Positions 1-6,183 of a stretch of 6,368 bases of DNA are shown piece after piece. The stretch comes from Candidatus Bathyarchaeota archaeon. GTDB taxonomy: Archaea > Thermoproteota > Bathyarchaeia > 40CM-2-53-6 > FEN-987. A program made the translations under genes and the position numbers. The stretch is from contig JAHFFU010000064.1 of assembly GCA_023247835.1 (NCBI GenBank), positions 1-6,368 on the forward strand, given 5' to 3'. Position 1 is the stretch's first letter. Every line of letters begins with the position of its first letter. Below the pieces are notes generated by a model. That model searched no databases. It was given only the letters and a program-made list of their open reading frames with translations, and was not told where the DNA came from.

Positions 1-1
1 C

Positions 2-655
2 TACTTCAGCTCCCAAGGTGTGTACGGAGCACGCCCAGACCTTAGCCCAGTTCAGGAAGATATCCCTCTCGACCCTACAGCGGGTGTATATCAACTGACG
101 AAGTACTTTGGAGAGAGGCTCGGACAACAGTATGCCCGGCAATATGGGGTTAGCTTCGTAGCCATTCGACCCTCGATGGTCTTTGGCCCAGGACAGAAGC
201 TTTACTATCCGCTCAACACGATCCTAGCTCATGCGGCGAGCGGTGCGGTACTCAAGAGGCCTCATGGTGCCGACCACCCTATCGACTACACATACGTCAA
301 GGATTGTGCGGAGGGGGCGGTCCTAGCGTACAAAGTATCTCGTCCTCACTACGCTGTCTACAACATAAGCAGCGGAAGACTCTCTACAAACGCTCAGATC
401 ATGCAAATCGTGAAGAAGTTGTATCCAAATTTTCGGGCGGAGGTCGGCGATGGGCTTATTGCGAAACCGCCCCTTTGGAAGCTCATCCTGACCGGTCCAC
501 TCGACCTCCTGCGTGCTCGGCGTGACCTAGGCTTCGAGCCACGCTTTGGCGCAGAAGGAGGACTGGCGGACTACGCCTCTCACCTTGAAGCCCACCCCGA
601 GGAGCAGAAGCAAATGTCGAAGGCGCTGGTCCGTAACGGTGATGAGTGGACATAA
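2..655 (+). CDS. NAD(P)-dependent epimerase/dehydratase, extended SDR family (5'-truncated)
   Basis: The last 217 codons of an extended short-chain dehydrogenase/reductase, open to the left edge in the frame starting at base 2. Visible residues begin YFSSQGVYG, the conserved serine strand-loop of UDP-glucose 4-epimerase-like enzymes, followed by the catalytic pair in YQLTK (visible residues 30 and 34) and the RPSMVFGPGQ motif that follows the next strand. The C-terminal substrate domain follows, with an IDYTYVKDCAEG segment like the 'vhV.D.a.a' element of this family. The N-terminal GxxGxxG nucleotide-binding fold (about 110 residues) lies outside the window, so the real start is not visible; a GTG at base 20 is internal to the conserved core and not the start. 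The family epimerises, dehydrates or reduces NDP-sugars and related compounds; the substrate is unknown. It converges on the next gene with only 20 bp between stop codons. Confidence 0.9.
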   Translation, partial: YFSSQGVYGARPDLSPVQEDIPLDPTAGVYQLTKYFGERLGQQYARQYGVSFVAIRPSMVFGPGQKLYYPLNTILAHAASGAVLKRPHGADHPIDYTYVKDCAEGAVLAYKVSRPHYAVYNISSGRLSTNAQIMQIVKKLYPNFRAEVGDGLIAKPPLWKLILTGPLDLLRARRDLGFEPRFGAEGGLADYASHLEAHPEEQKQMSKALVRNGDEWT

Positions 656-675
656 CTACCTGATCTTTGGGTGAT

Positions 676-1443
676 CTAGTGAGCAGTCCATCCGCCGTCA
701 ACAGGAAAGGCGCAGCCAGTGACGAAGGAAGCTTCGTCTGAGGCTAGAAAGAGCACGGCGCGTGCGATCTCTTCGGGCTTAGCGAAGCGCCCAAGCGGAT
801 GGAGTTTCTTCAAGCTCTGCACGAGCTTTTCTCTTTCCGGTGGTTGGTAAGAGGAGAGAAATCTCTCGGCCATGGGTGTCGTAACGAAGCCTGGGCATAC
901 GCAATTCACACGTATGCCGGAACTCGCGTGATCCAAAGCCATCGCTTTAGTCAGGAGGACCACCCCGCCCTTTGAGGCACAGTAAGACGCCTGACCAGCA
1001 GAACCGACGAGCCCTACGGCGGAGGCCGTGTTGATGATGACACCGCGACGCTTCTTGAGCATGTAGGGTATCGCGTACTTTGAGCATAAGAAGACCCCCT
1101 TCAGGTTGACGGCCAGTACCCGATCCCAATCTTGTTCCGAGGTTTCTGTCACGGAGCCGACGCCTGGTATTCCGGCGTTGTTGATAAGTATGTCAATAGA
1201 ATCGAATTTTTCGGATGTACTTTCCATGAGGCGCCTAACTTGAACCGCTCTTGAAACATCCACCTTCGTGAACATAACCTCGCCTCCGCCGCTTCTTATC
1301 TTCTGAACCGTTTCGCGACCGCCACGTGAATCAATATCGGCCACAACGACCTTCGCACCGTTTTCTGATAATAACAATGCAGTAGCGCGCCCAATCCCCG
1401 AACCACCCCCGGTGACAACGGCTACACCGCCTACGAGAGCCAT
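676..1443 (-). CDS. Classical SDR oxidoreductase, FabG/glucose-1-dehydrogenase-like
   Basis: A complete 255-residue classical short-chain dehydrogenase, the normal family length. The dinucleotide-binding motif TGGGSGIG is at residues 11-18; Asp36 at the end of the second strand (VVVADID) predicts NAD(H) preference over NADP(H). VDVS (61-64), NNAG (88-91) and the catalytic tetrad Asn113, Ser141, Tyr154, Lys158 (SYCASK) are intact, and the C-terminus has the usual VTG-FPVDGGW ending. It should oxidise or reduce a hydroxyl/carbonyl group; the substrate cannot be read from sequence. ATG is the start: GAGGA lies 9 nt upstream and the glycine-rich motif falls at the expected distance. An AT box (AAGTATTT) ends 26 nt before it. 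It lies 165 bp downstream of the CitE-like lyase on the same strand and may be co-transcribed with it or have its own promoter. Labels such as 3-oxoacyl-ACP reductase would be over-precise. Confidence 0.93.
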   Translation of the reverse strand: MALVGGVAVVTGGGSGIGRATALLLSENGAKVVVADIDSRGGRETVQKIRSGGGEVMFTKVDVSRAVQVRRLMESTSEKFDSIDILINNAGIPGVGSVTETSEQDWDRVLAVNLKGVFLCSKYAIPYMLKKRRGVIINTASAVGLVGSAGQASYCASKGGVVLLTKAMALDHASSGIRVNCVCPGFVTTPMAERFLSSYQPPEREKLVQSLKKLHPLGRFAKPEEIARAVLFLASDEASFVTGCAFPVDGGWTAH

Positions 1444-1452
1444 GCCTTAACA

Positions 1453-1457
1453 TCCTC
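1453..1457 (-). promoter_or_regulatory. Ribosome-binding site of the classical SDR
   Basis: GAGGA on the - strand, 9 nt before the ATG at 1443. It supports this start if the message has a leader. If transcription starts where the AAGTATTT box predicts, it would lie outside the mRNA. Confidence 0.45.
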
Positions 1458-1469
1458 ATGTTTCTAGAG

Positions 1470-1477
1470 AAATACTT
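1470..1477 (-). promoter_or_regulatory. AAGTATTT box upstream of the classical SDR
   Basis: Reading on the - strand, AAGTATTT ends 26 nt before the ATG at 1443. The match to an archaeal box A is only moderate, but the position equals that of the boxes before the neighbouring genes. It would give the SDR its own promoter within the 165-bp spacer 1444-1608, in which I see nothing else. Confidence 0.35.
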
Positions 1478-1608
1478 TGCTTGAATGAAATGATTGAGTC
1501 GGTGTGATCAGCTCGAGGGCTTCTGGCAGTGTCAGTCCAACTGCATGATCAAGCTGTCGATTCCGCTGAAGGTTGCTTTTAGGAACGGTGCTGTGGGAAA
1601 ACCAGCTT

Positions 1609-2493
1609 CTAGCGCCGCTGGCGGTGCGCTATGAGGTCGTCTAGCGCGAGAATCTCTTGTGCCCGCCGGTAGTGCACCATGTCCACTAGCTTTCCATCTA
1701 GCGAGATGGCGCCCTTTCCTTGACGAAGCGCGGGTTCGTAGGCATCGATTACTCGCCTTGCCCACTCCAGTTCGCTCTTCGTTGGTGAAAAGGTAGAGTT
1801 AACGACCGCAATCTGCTTCGGGTGAATAATCGTCTTGCCAGTATAGCCGAGCCTTTTCGCCACCTCAGAATCCTTGGCAAGGCCCTCCTCATCCTCAAGA
1901 TCAGGATAGACCGTGTCGATCGCGTAAACACCGGCGGCACGAGCATCGATGGGCAGTTTCTGCCGTGCGAATTCGTACTCCGTACCTTCCTTACTCCAGT
2001 TCGTCCTCATATCAAAAGTGAAGTCGAATGCGCCGAAGACGAGGGCGACTATGCGCGGACTGGCGCGTGCTATTTCGAAAGCCCTAACCACCGCAATTGC
2101 CGACTCGATAAGCGGGAGGATTTCAAATCCCGGTGAGTCTCGATTCGCCTCGATCGGACTTAGGATTTCCTCCACTCGACTCACATCCTCGGGGCCTTCG
2201 ATTTTCGGCACCACGAATCCCCGTAGGTGCGACCCAACTGTGGCACGAATATCGTCGACAGCTAGGTCAGTCGGCAGGGCATTAATTCTGACAAACACGT
2301 CGATGCCCTTAGCTGCTAAGAGGTCAGTTGCCTCTCGGGCGATAGCCCGGGCTCCCTGCTTCTCTGATTGCGGGACAGAGTCTTCTAGATCGATGATGGC
2401 TACATCAATATCGAGGCTTGCTGCCTTCTCGAGGAAGCGCCGGTTATTGCCCGGTACGTATAGGACAGATCGCACAAGTCGCGGAGGAGCCAA
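1609..2493 (-). CDS. HpcH/HpaI aldolase / CitE-like lyase family protein
   Basis: A complete 294-residue TIM-barrel protein of the citrate lyase beta-subunit (CitE)-like branch of the HpcH/HpaI family. RSVLYVPGNN opens the barrel (residues 8-17), followed by IDLEDSVP (34-41), the substrate/CoA-binding arginine in VRINALP (Arg69), VVPKIE (94-99), PLIESA with Glu130, and FGAFDF with Asp157; Glu130 and Asp157 fit the two Mg2+ ligands of the family. AIDTVYPD (191-198) and the IIHPKQI motif (222-228) complete it. Members cleave or make C-C bonds in malyl-CoA, citramalyl-CoA, citryl-CoA and similar esters, or hydrolyse them. No CitD or CitF partner is visible, so this is a stand-alone CitE-like enzyme rather than part of citrate lyase. 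Where many relatives read GAED this one reads GAFD (Phe156). The start is TTG, the first possible start after an in-frame TGA four codons upstream; there is no SD. A GTG at codon 7 is an alternative but would trim the conserved N-terminus. Confidence 0.9.
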   Translation of the reverse strand: MAPPRLVRSVLYVPGNNRRFLEKAASLDIDVAIIDLEDSVPQSEKQGARAIAREATDLLAAKGIDVFVRINALPTDLAVDDIRATVGSHLRGFVVPKIEGPEDVSRVEEILSPIEANRDSPGFEILPLIESAIAVVRAFEIARASPRIVALVFGAFDFTFDMRTNWSKEGTEYEFARQKLPIDARAAGVYAIDTVYPDLEDEEGLAKDSEVAKRLGYTGKTIIHPKQIAVVNSTFSPTKSELEWARRVIDAYEPALRQGKGAISLDGKLVDMVHYRRAQEILALDDLIAHRQRR

Positions 2494-2519
2494 TGCGAAA
2501 GCTCAGTTACGCCGCAGGG

Positions 2520-2526
2520 TTTTAAG
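2520..2526 (-). promoter_or_regulatory. CTTAAAA box upstream of the CitE-like lyase
   Basis: Reading on the - strand, CTTAAAA ends 26 nt before the TTG start at 2493 and there is no SD between them. Together with the + strand TATAAA at 2568-2573 it forms a compact divergent promoter inside the 107-bp spacer 2494-2600. Confidence 0.45.
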
Positions 2527-2567
2527 AATTGCATGCACCGCGTGTAGGACTGAGAACCAAATAGGGC

Positions 2568-2573
2568 TATAAA
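2568..2573 (+). promoter_or_regulatory. TATAAA box upstream of the amidohydrolase
   Basis: TATAAA ends 27 nt before the ATG at 2601, the distance expected between an archaeal box A and a start codon on a leaderless or nearly leaderless transcript. No SD lies between the box and the ATG, and no TTGACA-like -35 precedes it at bacterial spacing. Confidence 0.5.
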
Positions 2574-2600
2574 CTCAATTGTGATGAAGCCTCCTTCAAT

Positions 2601-4121
2601 ATGAGGACCCTCCTGTACGGAAAGTATCTGATTAAAGGTGCGGGCAAAATGCGTGAAATCATCAAAGACGGAGCAGTGTGTGTCGAGGGCTCCGTGATCA
2701 AGGATGTGGGCAGCTACAAGGTTCTTTCGAAGAGCTACCGATATGACAGGAAGATCGGCTCGGACAAGCACATAGTGATGCCCGGTTTGATCAACTCTCA
2801 TGACCACGGTAATGGCATCAGCCTTATCCTGCGAGGTATACTTGACGGCCCGCTAGAAGCCTGGGTGCAGGAGTTCTTCTACAGGGGCATGGAAGGTTGG
2901 AACACCTACGATAATGTGATGCTCTCATGCATCAACCAGATCGAAAACGGAGTCACATGCTTCGTCAATCACTACTACAGTCCTTTTGATTTGCTCGATT
3001 ATGACAAGCATGTTAAGGACATTGGGTCGGCTGTTCGGGCAGGAATAGACTCTGGCGGAAGAGTTCTGTTTGCCCCCGCGTTTACTAATCAAAATTATTG
3101 TACCTACGCTGATGAAAGTTTCCTACAGACATTACCAGAAGAAATCAAGCGTTATTTCAAACTCGGCATCGCGACAGACAAAGACAAAGCGGAGCGCCTT
3201 AAGCTATACATGAAGGTATTCAAGGACATCCACCGTAAATATGACAGTAAAGATGAGAGGGTCAGAATTTACCTGGGTCCGTCTAATGTTCATTGGGTGT
3301 CTGACGATGCCTGGAAAGAAATCAAGAAGACTGCTGTTAGTCTACAGACAGGTATTCACACCCACTTAGTAGAGACTCGCTATCAGGCTCAATACGGGTC
3401 GAAGTTCCTAGGAAAAACTCCGGCCAAACATTTGGAAGATCTAGGTATTCTGGGGCCAGAAGTCTCGTGTGCCCATTCGATCTGGCTGACGAGGGAGGAC
3501 ATTTCGGTTCTAGCCAAGACTGGAGCAACCGCTGTCCATAATCCTAGTTCGAACCTTCGATTGTTCAACGGCATCGCGCCTGTATTAGATATGAAGCGAG
3601 CGGGGATGAGTGTCGCCATCGGGCTCGATGGTGCAAATATCAACGATGAGCGAGACATGTTTCAAGAGATGAGGCTTTGCTCGTTACTTCATCGGGTTCC
3701 TGGCGTGCAGGCCCGTCATCTTAGCTCAGAGGAAATATTGGACATGAACCTCATAGGGGGTTCCAAGGTTGCTCTTAGCGAGATCGGGGCAATCGAAATT
3801 GGGAGAAAAGCTGACATCATCTTAGTCAACATGGCACGGTTCACGACTCCCTTCGTAAGCCCGAAACTTTCACTAATTGACCTGCTTGTCCTTCGGGCTA
3901 AGGGCTCTGATGTGGATCACGTCATGATCAATGGCGATCTAGTTGTTCGGAACAAGCGATTTCTGAAAGCTGACAAGTCGAAGCTCCTGCGTGGGATGAG
4001 AAAGTGGAGAGAGAGGGATTCAGAATTAGATCAGAATCTGGCAAAACTGGTGGCTCATGTGCGTTCGTTCTATCAGAAATGGGATGAAGGAGAACCAACG
4101 TACAGAATGAATTTCATGTGA
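2601..4121 (+). CDS. TRZ/ATZ-type metal-dependent amidohydrolase / deaminase
   Basis: A 506-residue amidohydrolase-superfamily protein of the chlorohydrolase / S-adenosylhomocysteine deaminase-like branch. After a small N-terminal beta-sandwich comes PGLINSHDHG with the metal-binding His67 and His69, then IHTHLVET (His253, His255, Glu258), SCAHSIWL (His292), the signature HNPSSNLRL plus GIAPV (313-328), and IGLDGANINDERDMFQEMR with the metal ligand Asp343. All expected ligands of a mononuclear metal centre are present, so it should be active. Relatives deaminate, dechlorinate or hydrolyse N-heterocycles (guanine, methylthioadenosine, triazines) or related amidines; I cannot choose among them. 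It is somewhat longer than typical members (about 440-480), mainly through a charged helical tail after residue 455. ATG is chosen by the frame; there is no SD, but TATAAA ends 27 nt upstream, suggesting a leaderless message. It diverges from the CitE-like gene, with 107 bp between the two starts, and converges on the TauE-type gene. Confidence 0.93.
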   Translation: MRTLLYGKYLIKGAGKMREIIKDGAVCVEGSVIKDVGSYKVLSKSYRYDRKIGSDKHIVMPGLINSHDHGNGISLILRGILDGPLEAWVQEFFYRGMEGWNTYDNVMLSCINQIENGVTCFVNHYYSPFDLLDYDKHVKDIGSAVRAGIDSGGRVLFAPAFTNQNYCTYADESFLQTLPEEIKRYFKLGIATDKDKAERLKLYMKVFKDIHRKYDSKDERVRIYLGPSNVHWVSDDAWKEIKKTAVSLQTGIHTHLVETRYQAQYGSKFLGKTPAKHLEDLGILGPEVSCAHSIWLTREDISVLAKTGATAVHNPSSNLRLFNGIAPVLDMKRAGMSVAIGLDGANINDERDMFQEMRLCSLLHRVPGVQARHLSSEEILDMNLIGGSKVALSEIGAIEIGRKADIILVNMARFTTPFVSPKLSLIDLLVLRAKGSDVDHVMINGDLVVRNKRFLKADKSKLLRGMRKWRERDSELDQNLAKLVAHVRSFYQKWDEGEPTYRMNFM

Positions 4122-4200
4122 CCAATATTCAACAGTGCGAAAGGGGCAACGTGATGAACAACTAACTCCTGATACACATCAACCACTGCTTGCACTACGG

Positions 4201-4262
4201 GTCATCTACGACTTCGTTGTAGCGAGGAATGCGATCCTTTCCTCAGAGTGGCTCAGAATGAC
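4201..4262. repeat. 62-bp palindromic REP/MITE-like unit
   Basis: The unit is bounded by inverted GTCAT (4201-4205) and ATGAC (4258-4262). Inside are two adjacent hairpins: CTACGAC/GTTGTAG with a TTC loop (4206-4222, one G-U pair in RNA) and GAGGAA/TTCCTC with a 9-nt loop (4224-4244). CTCAGA is directly repeated at 4242-4247 and 4252-4257. The - strand end reads GTCATTCTGAG, which resembles, from memory, a dispersed intergenic repeat family in environmental prokaryotes. It overlaps the last codons and the stop of the TauE/SafE gene. Confidence 0.5.
4206..4244. terminator. Possible bidirectional terminator (tandem hairpins)
   Basis: The two hairpins lie between convergent stop codons (4121 on + and 4253 on -) and could end or protect both transcripts. 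There is no long T run after either stem, so a classical intrinsic terminator is not shown. The preceding stretch 4122-4200 has no recognisable signal. Confidence 0.25.
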
Positions 4263-5056
4263 GGTGCCAAAACTAGGGCCAAACCGAGCAGGAAAATCCC
4301 CACAGAGACTATTCTCCTCAGAAGCTCACTCTTCGGAATCCGAGCTAGTCTCGCTCCTACGAAGGCACCAGCTACCGCACCTATAGAAAGCCAAAGAGCG
4401 AAACTCGTTTCTACCTGTCCCAAGGAGAACCGCGTCACTGAAGCTGCCAGAGAAAGCACTGAAGCAACCAGCCTGACTGTTCCCAATGCGATGTGAACCG
4501 GGAAGCCTGCTACGATCATAGTCGGCGTGAGGAGTAAGCCGCCGCCTGCTCCGAAGATACCAGCCAGCCACCCGGTGATCACGGCACCGAATATGGCTAC
4601 CCTTCTGTTGATAGTGTATGCGAAGTCGGTAGCAAATGCGTCAGTGAAGCTTCGGGTCCATCCTCCCTTAGGATCCGTTCCAGGCATGACTCGCGGACTC
4701 ACCCAGGTTAGAACTGCTAGAGCCATCACGACGCCACCAAGTATTAGGTCGAAAATAGGGCCTTCCACCCAGCTCGTAAGGAAGGCGCCTAGAACTACAC
4801 CAGGCAAAGTCAGACCGGCGAGAACGAATCCGATGCGATAGTCCACGCGCCCCTGCCTTGAGTAAGCAAAGGTCGACACCACCGCTCCGACGGTGACAGC
4901 GACGAAGGTGGTCGCTATCGCGACGTTGGCGGATTGATGGAAAACGAGAATCATTAATGGCGTGAGCACTGTACCCGCTCCTCCCCCGACGACAGTGTTC
5001 AAAATAACGCTGAGGAATCCTAGGGTAATGAGAGCGAATACTACAAAGTCAACCAA
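4253..5056 (-). CDS. TauE/SafE family membrane transporter (DUF81 type)
   Basis: A 267-residue, strongly hydrophobic protein with about eight predicted membrane segments (roughly 4-21, 45-65, 73-93, 100-119, 152-170, 175-190, 216-236, 246-264) and a polar central loop near 120-150. It has the internal duplication of the family: GGGAGTVLTPLMI at 24-36 and GAGGGLLLTPTMI at 169-181, each followed by an alanine/threonine-rich helix (VAIATT; HIALGT). Known members export sulfite, sulfoacetate or other organosulfur or organic anions across the cytoplasmic membrane; the substrate here is not predictable. The start is TTG, directly before the first membrane segment, with no well-placed SD (an AGGGGA lies too far upstream) and a weak AATAAG box 27 nt upstream. 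The last two codons and the stop lie inside a palindromic repeat (4201-4262), so the C-terminus may have been altered by it. The racemase-fold gene is 208 bp upstream on the same strand. Confidence 0.9.
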   Translation of the reverse strand: MVDFVVFALITLGFLSVILNTVVGGGAGTVLTPLMILVFHQSANVAIATTFVAVTVGAVVSTFAYSRQGRVDYRIGFVLAGLTLPGVVLGAFLTSWVEGPIFDLILGGVVMALAVLTWVSPRVMPGTDPKGGWTRSFTDAFATDFAYTINRRVAIFGAVITGWLAGIFGAGGGLLLTPTMIVAGFPVHIALGTVRLVASVLSLAASVTRFSLGQVETSFALWLSIGAVAGAFVGARLARIPKSELLRRIVSVGIFLLGLALVLAPSF

Positions 5057-5083
5057 TCTCGAGCACCGGACTTCCCCTGCCTT

Positions 5084-5089
5084 CTTATT
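5084..5089 (-). promoter_or_regulatory. Weak AATAAG box upstream of the TauE/SafE gene
   Basis: AATAAG on the - strand ends 27 nt before the TTG start at 5056. Alone it would not be called; it is listed because it sits at the same distance as the boxes of four other genes. The rest of the 208-bp spacer 5057-5264 holds only a weak hairpin (CTGAT 5133-5137 / ATCAG 5144-5148) and no gene I can support. Confidence 0.25.
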
Positions 5090-5264
5090 GGAGAGGGGTA
5101 AACCAAAAGCTGTCCATTGTAAAGCTTCTTGACTGATACGAGAATCAGCAGAAACGTTCGCCTCAATTTCAAATAAAGATCATGACGCCCTATTTTCTTC
5201 GCCTGTGTTCGTCTGCCTAGCTCAAAAGGATTCCTAGCCTGTAAGTTGCTGTGATTGTAAATGC

Positions 5265-6026
5265 TCAGGGCCACGAGAACTTCTTCGAAGTTTCCGCCAT
5301 AGCAAAGACCATGTCGTCCTTGGGCTTCTGAGGTGAGGGATAGGCCACTTTACTGTGCGAGAGCTTGAGCTCTAGCAGCATTTCCGCGATCTTGTAGGCG
5401 ACCAAACCGGGATTGAGCACAGGCACAGGTAGTCTCTCAGCTAGGTACTTCTGCGACTGATGCATCGTTGTTGAACCCAAGATGATGACATCGGCTCCAT
5501 CGTCCTTGATGGCCTTCCAGGATTCCGCTTCAAGCTTCTTGAAAGTCTCCTCTTTGCCGGTCAACAGCTCCTCGAGGTTAGGAGCCTCGCCAATGTGCCG
5601 GAGGGATGCGCACCGATCCCACAGCTTGTACTCATCGAGGTGCTTCTTGTAGAGGTGAATCCACTTGTCCCACATAGTGATGATGGAGAACTTGTGACCG
5701 AGCATGCATGCGAGATGCATACTAGCGACCGCAGGTGCGACGACGGGTATCTTAAGCCTCGATCGAAGAGGGTGCAATCCGGAGTCGCTCATCGTGTCTA
5801 TGCACACAGCATCGTATCCCTCGGCTTCGGCGTTGAGACCCGCCTCGAAGATCATCATATCTAATAGGGTGAGATCGTATTCGCTGTCTGCCCAGGCAGC
5901 GCTGTTCTTCACTGGAACGAACGTAACCTCGTAACCCGGTCGCCTTACCTCTTTTGGTAACTGAGCCTCCCGGAGCTTAACGCCATTTTCATCCAACGGG
6001 AATGGGACAATGAACTTTATCCTCAT
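5265..6026 (-). CDS. Asp/Glu/hydantoin racemase-superfamily protein ('HupH'-type), catalytic Cys pair absent
   Basis: A 253-residue cytosolic protein with the two-domain Asp/Glu/hydantoin racemase fold. MRIKFIVPFP begins the first strand; CIDTMSDSGL (75-84) aligns with the first catalytic loop (CFGDPGL in hydantoin racemases) and ILGSTTMHQ (182-190) with the second (LGCAGM). Both catalytic cysteines are therefore replaced, by Thr78 and Ser185. The SDSGLHPLRSR, ACMLG, TMW and NPGLVAYK motifs match, from memory, a subgroup often annotated 'hydrogenase expression protein HupH'. That label is probably misleading, since no hydrogenase gene is present. Without the Cys pair, two-base racemisation by thiols is unlikely; an isomerase, lyase or binding role is possible. 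ATG follows CAT with no SD. TTTATTA ends 32 nt upstream and TATTTAATA (6076-6084 on this strand) is another possible promoter element. It is divergent from the LLM gene and lies upstream of the transporter. Confidence 0.85.
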   Translation of the reverse strand: MRIKFIVPFPLDENGVKLREAQLPKEVRRPGYEVTFVPVKNSAAWADSEYDLTLLDMMIFEAGLNAEAEGYDAVCIDTMSDSGLHPLRSRLKIPVVAPAVASMHLACMLGHKFSIITMWDKWIHLYKKHLDEYKLWDRCASLRHIGEAPNLEELLTGKEETFKKLEAESWKAIKDDGADVIILGSTTMHQSQKYLAERLPVPVLNPGLVAYKIAEMLLELKLSHSKVAYPSPQKPKDDMVFAMAETSKKFSWP

Positions 6027-6058
6027 ATGATAATCGCAAGGTATTTGTGAACTAGACC

Positions 6059-6065
6059 TAATAAA
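6059..6065 (-). promoter_or_regulatory. TTTATTA box upstream of the racemase-fold gene
   Basis: TTTATTA on the - strand ends 32 nt before the ATG at 6026, slightly farther than the other boxes, so a leader of roughly 10 nt would be expected. TATTTAATA at 6076-6084 is an alternative farther upstream. There is no SD before this ATG. Confidence 0.3.
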
Positions 6066-6147
6066 CTCTCTATTGTATTAAATAGCGACGCAATGAGACA
6101 GCTTGGCTCTAAATCCTGGATGCGCTCCCCAATTACGGTCAGTCGAA

Positions 6148-6156
6148 TTTTATATT
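6148..6156 (+). promoter_or_regulatory. TTTTATATT box upstream of the LLM oxidoreductase
   Basis: This strong AT box ends 27 nt before the ATG at 6184 and fits archaeal box A. It also contains TATATT, which a bacterium could use as a -10 element with a leader of about 20 nt containing the SD; no good -35 is seen at the required distance. Confidence 0.5.
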
Positions 6157-6169
6157 GGAGCCCTAGCGT

Positions 6170-6177
6170 GAGGAAGG
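6170..6177 (+). promoter_or_regulatory. Ribosome-binding site of the LLM oxidoreductase
   Basis: GAGGAAGG, 6 nt before the ATG at 6184, is the best SD match in the window and fixes this start. Its presence is the main argument against a strictly leaderless reading for this gene. Confidence 0.6.
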
Positions 6178-6183
6178 ACTGCA

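Noticed and set aside
1532..1765. A 77-codon open frame on the - strand spanning the end of the lyase gene and the spacer before the SDR
   Set aside because: Most of it overlaps the lyase C-terminus in another frame and the composition is low-information Arg/Ala/Gly.
1949..2572. A 207-codon open frame on the + strand opposite the CitE-like gene
   Set aside because: It is Ser/Arg/Ala-rich, has no recognisable motif and mirrors a frame of the well-conserved lyase, so it is an antisense shadow.
2400..2807. A 135-codon - strand open frame across the lyase-amidohydrolase divergent spacer
   Set aside because: It overlaps conserved parts of both real genes and would place coding sequence over both promoter boxes; no domain is recognisable.
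5133..5148. Hairpin CTGAT/ATCAG downstream of the racemase-fold gene as a terminator
   Set aside because: The stem is only five bases and no T run follows it.
5041..5274. A 77-codon open frame on the - strand across the spacer between the racemase-fold and transporter genes, starting at GTG
   Set aside because: It overlaps the ends of both genes, has no SD, and its basic sequence shows no known motif; a chance open frame is more likely than a gene.
5265..6026. Hydrogenase maturation gene (hupH) assignment
   Set aside because: The resemblance is to proteins that carry that label by propagation; the fold is racemase-like and no hydrogenase gene is nearby.
6070..6085. Small AT-rich palindrome CTATT/AATAG with a 6-nt spacer between the racemase-fold and LLM genes
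   Set aside because: A five-base arm in AT-rich DNA is easily found by chance; kept only as a possible alternative promoter element for the racemase-fold gene.
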